The position numbers and the translations under genes are program-made. The notes beneath the pieces are model-generated. The model was not told where the DNA came from, searched no databases, and worked only from the letters and a program-made list of their open reading frames with translations. Of a stretch of 64,000 bases of DNA, positions 58,817 through 64,000 are shown one piece after another. Source of the stretch: Omphalotus guepiniiformis (taxonomy: Eukaryota > Basidiomycota > Agaricomycetes > Agaricales > Omphalotaceae); contig JAQOOI010000076.1 in the NCBI GenBank assembly GCA_028554645.1, positions 1,302,001 through 1,366,000 of the forward strand, in the 5' to 3' direction. Each line of letters starts with the position of its first letter. The first letter of the stretch is position 1.

Positions 58817-60137
58817 ATGTCAGAACAAGGAAAATACCAGATAGTCAGGAAATATTACCTTCCAGGAGGTGATATATACTTCACTGTGAGCTGCTCTAGA
58901 GTTATTTTGTCCTTCTGACTGACTAACTATGGGCTGAACTTGAAGGCGGGTAACAGTCTCTTTAGGGTGCACCGATACTTCTTCGAGCGCGAGTCCCCCA
59001 AATTCCAAGAGTTGATGAGCAAACCATTGCCCCCAGGACAGCCACGACCAGGATCTACTTTAGAACTTGCGATTCATTTGGAGCCCGATGTGACGAGTGA
59101 AAAGTTCCAGAAGTTTTTATGGATATTCTACAATCCGTGAGTGTTTGTCACTAGTATTGTTGATATAGACTGACCTGAGCAACTCAGTAATTATTCCTTT
59201 GACGCAAAGCTGGAGGAATGGATGTGTATCTTGGAGTTGGCGTGCCGCTGGCTATTTCCCGAGATCAAGAAGCTCGCTCTCCGACACCTGGACGAGTTCG
59301 GCATTGATCTTATCGATCGCATTGTTCTATATCAGCATCATTGCGTCGATGAAGACGTGCTCATCCCGCTTTTTGCGGACCTCTGCGCCCGCGAGCATAC
59401 TCTCAGTCTTGTAGAGACTGAAAAGTTGGGCTATCAGACGGCCGTAATGGTCTTTCATGCACGAGAGCAACTGCGATCCCAGCCTGAAAACAGAGGTAAA
59501 AGTCCTCTACCCCACGACGTGGCTGACGGGGAGGTGCAGGAAACCGTTCGAGACCTCATGAAACAATTTTCCTCCTTCCCTTCTTCTCCCAACGATAACC
59601 GTAAGAGCATTTCTCCAAGTGGCTGGGTGACGAAACTTCATCTTACGAGTCTTTCCGCATACTCACGCTCTCTATAAATACACCAGGCAGCGGCATACGA
59701 AGAGGCGTTGATATCAATGCAAATGGTGCAGCCAAAGGCACGAAAACTTCGTCGAGCCCCGCGAGAAGGCACAGACACAACAACGGCGACGCAGACGATG
59801 AGCACAGTGACGGAAGTGACAACACCCAGAGCGAGTGAGTCCGTGGAGTCGGAGGAGACTTCGCATGAAGGTACGGTCTGCTATTCTCACTTTCCAGCCC
59901 GCGTCCGATTCTGAACGCGCAGCTGACAGTGAAACCTTCCATGCATCAACAGAAACGGAAACGACAAGAGTCGCTTCGCAAGAGGTTGATGGGCGGATTC
60001 CGCCTGAAGACGTAGCAGACACAGACACAAAATCACGAAAAAGCTTGAGGTTTTCGCGGTGGTCGATGCTTTCGCGGTGGTCGTTGCTATCGAATCGTCT
60101 CTCTTCTGTACCCCCTGTGCCAGGATCATGGTCTTGA
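58817..60137 (+). CDS. BTB/POZ-domain protein, array member 2
   Basis: The ATG at 58817 starts MSEQGKYQIVRKYYLPGGDI, joined by an intron to AGNSLFRVHRYFFERESPKF and LEPDVTSEKFQKFLWIFYNP. The next intron again splits the Pro codon, followed by NYSFDAKLEEWMCILELACR, the helical part IVLYQHHCVDEDVLIPLFAD and REHTLSLVETEKLGYQTAVM. The tail is ambiguous. Splicing at AAC C|GTAAGA gives GIRRGVDINANGAAKGTK and a stop at about 59840. An exon downstream of the CCAG at about 59897 stays open to 60137 with ASDSERAADSETFHASTETE. The core is certain; the C-terminal end is drawn at the farthest supported stop. Confidence 0.78.
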
Positions 60138-60927
60138 GCATAGCGTCCATGACATACATTGCTTCTTGTAAATCGGACATGAATTGAACGTGACTATGAT
60201 CGATCTTTTCATGTTTTTAATGATTCACTTTCGTAGCAAGGTGAGCGCAGCGGAAACAGCTTGGGTGTCGGACGGCACCACTGCAGATCTTCCGGACGGA
60301 GCTCTCTACCCTGAACCCAAGAAGGAACTTTTGATTCTCCAAAACGCTATTTGAATAATCGACAGTTGGTAGGCATAAGATTCAGATGGCGAGCCTCATG
60401 AACCCCTAATCGAGTCGTCCTGAGGTTAAACACGTTGGATTGGATATGTTGAGGTTTCCCTCCTTTCACCTTTGAGAACGTATCCTGGCAGTTGTGTGTA
60501 GAATCGCGAGGTTCATTTGATTTGTCCCATGTTTCATGAGGGAGTGAATTACACTGAGTGAGGTTGGGCTATGCGGCGAATGCCCGGCAATTTCTAGGCA
60601 AACCATCTCTTACAGCTTACAAGTTACAGTTAAACGTCAATCTCTTCGCGCCTATGATACTCTGGGGGAGCACCGCTAGCGTTATGCTTGATTCATTAAA
60701 ACCCTGTGTTACTTCCTGTGCCAATCTACCCGGAGCTGCGTGTAAACTCGTTGACCAGACTCATGTATGCTACTGGATTATCTGCCTTCACTCGGATGGC
60801 TGCGACATGATGCATGACATCTTACGTGCTTCGCCTGGCCTATAAACAATGTACGATCGAACAGCAGCAGCATGGAATATCGTCAACAATATAAGAGGGA
60901 CAATGCTGGAAATCTGGTATGGAAACA

Positions 60928-60992
60928 TGCGTGACGTTGGCGGGAAGTCCACGGCAGGATTTGCATTCGCATGGTCGCTTCGTCGTTCGGTT
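60928..60992 (+). repeat. Inverted repeat, left arm (about 60 bp)
   Basis: The arm includes GAAGTCCACGGCAGGATTT and GCATTCG, then TTCGGTTCAG. The reverse complement of 61851-61913 shows the same order with a few changes. The arms are about 860 bp apart. Similarity fades into AT-rich sequence toward the inside. Confidence 0.65.
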
Positions 60993-61850
60993 CAGTTTGG
61001 CACGTGCAGCCTACTTAGATATAATTTAAATTTGTCCAGCGAAATGGTGAAGGTGAATAATAACTAAACAGCGCCTGTAGGTACTTACTTTATTTGATGC
61101 ATTGTTAAAGATCCTGCCCCCCGTAAAGATTAAATATACACTATTACAAGACAGAATGAAGAGACATGGTAGATACAGTTCAGTGAGTTGCATGATAGGT
61201 ATCAAGGCCCTTCAAGACCTGTATAATAAGGGAGGAGCCTGTAGAAAGGAAATCAGAAATAAAAGAGGGTAAATATCAGCGATACATGCGAAGAGGCTTC
61301 CGGTGGATAGGCTAGCACAGAGCGCCTGCGGAGGTTGCGGAGGGCTTGGACGGAGGTGCGCTCACCGGCACAGTCGGCGATGCGCTTCGCAGAAACAATT
61401 GTCCGCATTATGTAATAACGGCAGACATGATAAACACTTAGTACAAGTTCCGTCCTCTCCCAGCTCAACTGGAGCTCGTACAACCGAGCTGGATGCGAAA
61501 GATGTCAATGAGCGGTTGTTTTCTTGGTCTTGCCCAAGGCCAAGAGTGGAGGGCCCTGCCGGAAGGGCGCGGAGCTGAGATTACATAAGTAAACTTCGGC
61601 GCACATCCCGGCCCGACAGCGAAGGCTCAGCTACATATAGAGAACTGGCATTTTCTTGTATATTTTCTTGCCTGAGGCTAGTTTTTCACATCATGAGTAA
61701 CTTGAAGATATATCCTTTGCATGGTCCTAGATATTTAGCAAGGGAGTACCCTAAATTTGACACAAATTGAATAATCCGGACTCACGGAGCCTAATTCGAC
61801 CTGAATCATGTAGAAGCCGGATGAAGGCACGCTATATGTAATCTGCGAAC

Positions 61851-61913
61851 TGAGCTGAACCGAAGGTCGAATGCAAAATCCTGCCGTGGACTTCTCGCCA
61901 ACCATACATGCGT
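61851..61913 (-). repeat. Inverted repeat, right arm
   Basis: On the minus strand it reads GTTGGCGAGAAGTCCACGGC and on through AGGATTTTGCATTCGACC to TTCGGTTCAG, pairing with the left arm. No terminal target duplication was found by eye. Confidence 0.65.
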
Positions 61914-62032
61914 TGTACACGTGTAGTTAGCCGACGCTGGATTCAAAAAGCTTGCTTTTCTCTCGTTCTATCTCCCAGCATTTTTATCTTTGCCTACCGT
62001 CGTTCGGCCAACAGGGCCAGCTCTTGCTCGAC

Positions 62033-63421
62033 ATGTTCCCCCATCATCCTTCGGATTCATCAGAGGTTTTTACGGCTCTTAGGCGCCATGACGAGTACTA
62101 TCTCTCTGGAGGAGACCTATTCTTCTTGGTGAGTTCTCCACTGTCTGTCGGGGTTTTCTTCATCGCTCAGACATCAATTCTTGTCTTTAGATTGAACAAA
62201 ACCATTTCCGAGTACATAGATATTTCTTCGAGCGAGAATCACCGTTCTTCAAGGCGCAATTAGCAACACCAGCTTCGCCTGGTGCACCTCGCCAGGGAAC
62301 TTCCGAGTCAACTGCCATCGTGCTGGATAACGTTAAGAGTGCAGATTTTGCAAAGTTCCTATGGGTCTTCTACAACCCGTGAGTATTGTGTTTTATTCTG
62401 TATATTCCCTACATGTGTTGAACTATTGTCATCGTAGGAAATACTCATTGTACAAAGCAACGGTCGATGACTGGGTTGCAATTCTTGAGCTTGCCACACG
62501 GTGGGGCTTCCAGGAAGTCAAGAACCTGGCAGTTCGTGAACTACAACGACTCGATATGTCGGATCTCGACCGCATCGTGGTTTACCACAAATACGACATT
62601 GATAGAGGCTTGCTGATTCCTTGCTATGCTGCTTTATGTGCACGGGAGGCACCTCTTTCATTAGAGGAGGGTATGGCTCTTGGAATGGATACCACTCTCA
62701 AGATCTTCCGTGCTCGAGAGATTGCGCGAGCGGCTCCCGCCGCTGATGGCACGCGAAGTCCTTCGCCAATCGTCATTCCAGCCCCAGATTTGAAGGGTAT
62801 CGTCAAGGATCTCTTCGAGGTCGAGGAGCCTACTGTGGCTACATCGCCGGTCGATGTTGTTGCTACGGCGCCTCCCCCGAAGTCGAACTCTAAAGTCTCT
62901 CCTCCTCCTTCTAAGAAAGGCCCGCTTCCTCCCAAGACACCAGCCTCTACAGCAGACTCGACATCTACGCAGAAGAAAGCAGATTCATCGTCATGGGGTA
63001 CAAAACCAGAGTCTTCGTCTTCGTCGGAAGTAAAACCGGAAACAAAACCGGCCTCTTCAGGTGGATTGGTGATCCTTTCTAGTATAAACTAGCTTCCAAG
63101 CGTTACTGATTGATTATTCTTGTTGTAACAGGTGCTTCCAACTCTCACAGCGCATTCGGAGACCTGCTCGGTTCCGGTAACACCAGCAGCACCAACGGCT
63201 CCGCCGATTCTACTAAAGGCGTTGAGTCCAATGGAACTCAGTCCTCTACCACTGAGCCCCCTGCCTCTTCCGATTCAGCCGCCGAAGTTGGTGTCACTGA
63301 CGGAACTACGGGAAACGGAGCCGCAGATCCTAGTACCGGAGGCGCGAACAAGACCGAGACCCCAAGAAGTCCTACACCCTCTGGCCGCGGTAGAGGATGG
63401 GGAAAGAAGGGTAACAAATAA
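62033..63421 (+). CDS. BTB/POZ-domain protein, array member 3
   Basis: The ATG at 62033 starts MFPHHPSDSSEVFTALRRHD, with YYLSGGDLFFL before the first intron. IEQNHFRVHRYFFERESPFF and FAKFLWVFYNP end the BTB core, and the second intron again splits the Pro codon. SLYKATVDDWVAILELATRW begins the helical part, then VVYHKYDIDRGLLIPCYAAL and EAPLSLEEGMALGMDTTLKI. A Pro/Ser/Lys-rich tail (SPPPSKKGPLPPKTPAST) follows. A third intron from 63060, with acceptor CAG before 63132, joins to GASNSHSAFGDLLGSGN and ends GRGRGWGKKGNK at 63421. A second donor eight bases downstream would put the last exon in another frame that remains open to the window end. Confidence 0.82.
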
Positions 63422-63425
63422 AGGG

Positions 63426-64000
63426 ATGGTTGATGTAGACGGCGAAGACGACCGTGAGAATCGAACGCTGGAGACTGATTCGGACGATGACACTCGCATT
63501 GGTAGCTGTTCAAGCATAGGAGATAACGAACACGACATTTTTCATGATGACCAGTTTAATGTATCATACGGGGCACCTAAGGATGCCCTACCTGGCAGGT
63601 CCTTTGAGCAACGTATTGATGACAACACAAGAGTAGGAGGAAGGGTCGAGGTCGATTTCACCGAAACAGCGCTGGATGCTGCTCACGGTCAATCCACGGC
63701 TGTTGTAGTTTCTGGTGTTAATGCTAGTGTAATTCCACCACCCGACGACACACTAGCCGAGGCTATGAACGCAGTCAGACGACCTATCGAAGCTGATGAC
63801 ACTGATCAGACTTCGTATGGTCTTTTTGACGAGATGAAAGCGGTGACACAAGGCTCGGCAAACAATGCTCTCGAAGACCACCAGTCTTCAGCCGATGACG
63901 TGTCGAATGTAGCGCTGGACGCTGTTTCCCATAATGATTCAGCGGTTAACACCGATATTCATCTGAATGCTAGCTCTATTAGTGGAGGAAATACGCTAGA
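63426..64000 (+). CDS. Acidic open frame cut by window end
   Basis: From the ATG at 63426 the frame is open for 191 codons to base 64000 with no stop, in a different frame from the BTB member 3 tail that ends 4 bases before it. It is acidic and polar: MVDVDGEDDRENRTLETD, then GGRVEVDFTETALDAAHGQS and SSADDVSNVALDAVSHNDSA, the last two sharing an ALDA core and perhaps being weak internal repeats. The same frame is also open upstream through the whole last BTB exon. It may be the real C-terminal part of an alternative BTB product, or a separate gene. No domain is recognised. Confidence 0.45.
   Translation, partial: MVDVDGEDDRENRTLETDSDDDTRIGSCSSIGDNEHDIFHDDQFNVSYGAPKDALPGRSFEQRIDDNTRVGGRVEVDFTETALDAAHGQSTAVVVSGVNASVIPPPDDTLAEAMNAVRRPIEADDTDQTSYGLFDEMKAVTQGSANNALEDHQSSADDVSNVALDAVSHNDSAVNTDIHLNASSISGGNTL

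Larger units (their letters stand above)
60138..62032. other. Gene-poor 1.9 kb between BTB members 2 and 3
   Basis: No gene is recognisable in this longest gene-free stretch of the window. It contains the diverged inverted repeat at 60928-60992 and 61851-61913 and several short open frames without domains. It may be the remains of a small mobile element. Confidence 0.5.

Overview
This is about 64 kb of nuclear DNA from a filamentous fungus, most likely an Agaricomycete (mushroom-forming basidiomycete). The evidence is dense genes on both strands, many 45-65 nt GT-AG introns with CTGAC/CTGAT-type branch sites, a complement of conserved eukaryotic proteins, plant-cell-wall enzymes (GH12, GH78), and a BTB protein family typical of expanded mushroom gene families. 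The species cannot be named from the sequence. There is no rRNA, convincing tRNA, CRISPR array or intact transposon. Exon joins are hand-derived from GT-AG signals and homologous reading frames.

Layout. 0-8 kb: mitochondrial Hsp70 (cut by the window start), TRAPPC11 and a doubtful small gene, all on the minus strand. 8.8-14.3 kb: an accessory patch with a small cysteine-containing protein, a tiny secreted protein, the ubiquitin-like HUB1, a methyltransferase and a GH12 endoglucanase. An approximately 400 bp inverted copy of the GH12 promoter and start lies about 3.4 kb upstream of the gene. 14.5-21.3 kb: an HSL-type alpha/beta hydrolase, an ACAD10/11-like phosphotransferase and PP2A leucine carboxyl methyltransferase. 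21.6-24.6 kb: two plus-strand membrane proteins. 24.8-40.9 kb: a minus-strand run of NADH pyrophosphatase, secreted alpha-L-rhamnosidase, SDE2, a conserved coiled-coil protein, TDP1, a mitochondrial ABC exporter, a GRGGAG-repeat protein and the GEP4 phosphatase. 41-44.7 kb: thymidylate synthase (divergent from GEP4, with MCB boxes), clathrin light chain and monoglyceride lipase.

45.1-52.4 kb is the best candidate for a coordinated system. A TauD/JLP1-type 2-oxoglutarate dioxygenase and a DAL5-family transporter are divergently transcribed from a 269 bp intergenic region, and a Zn2Cys6 regulator gene follows. That region carries two CGG-N9-CCG sites, one of them a perfect 15 bp palindrome. This looks like a sulfonate or organosulfur uptake-and-desulfonation cluster with its own regulator.

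52.8-56.3 kb: a mitochondrial-targeted protein, a small membrane protein and a bacterial-type PARG. 57-64 kb: a tandem array of three BTB-domain genes with matching intron positions and diverged tails. The last gene has two overlapping open frames in its final exon, one of which stays open to the end of the window.
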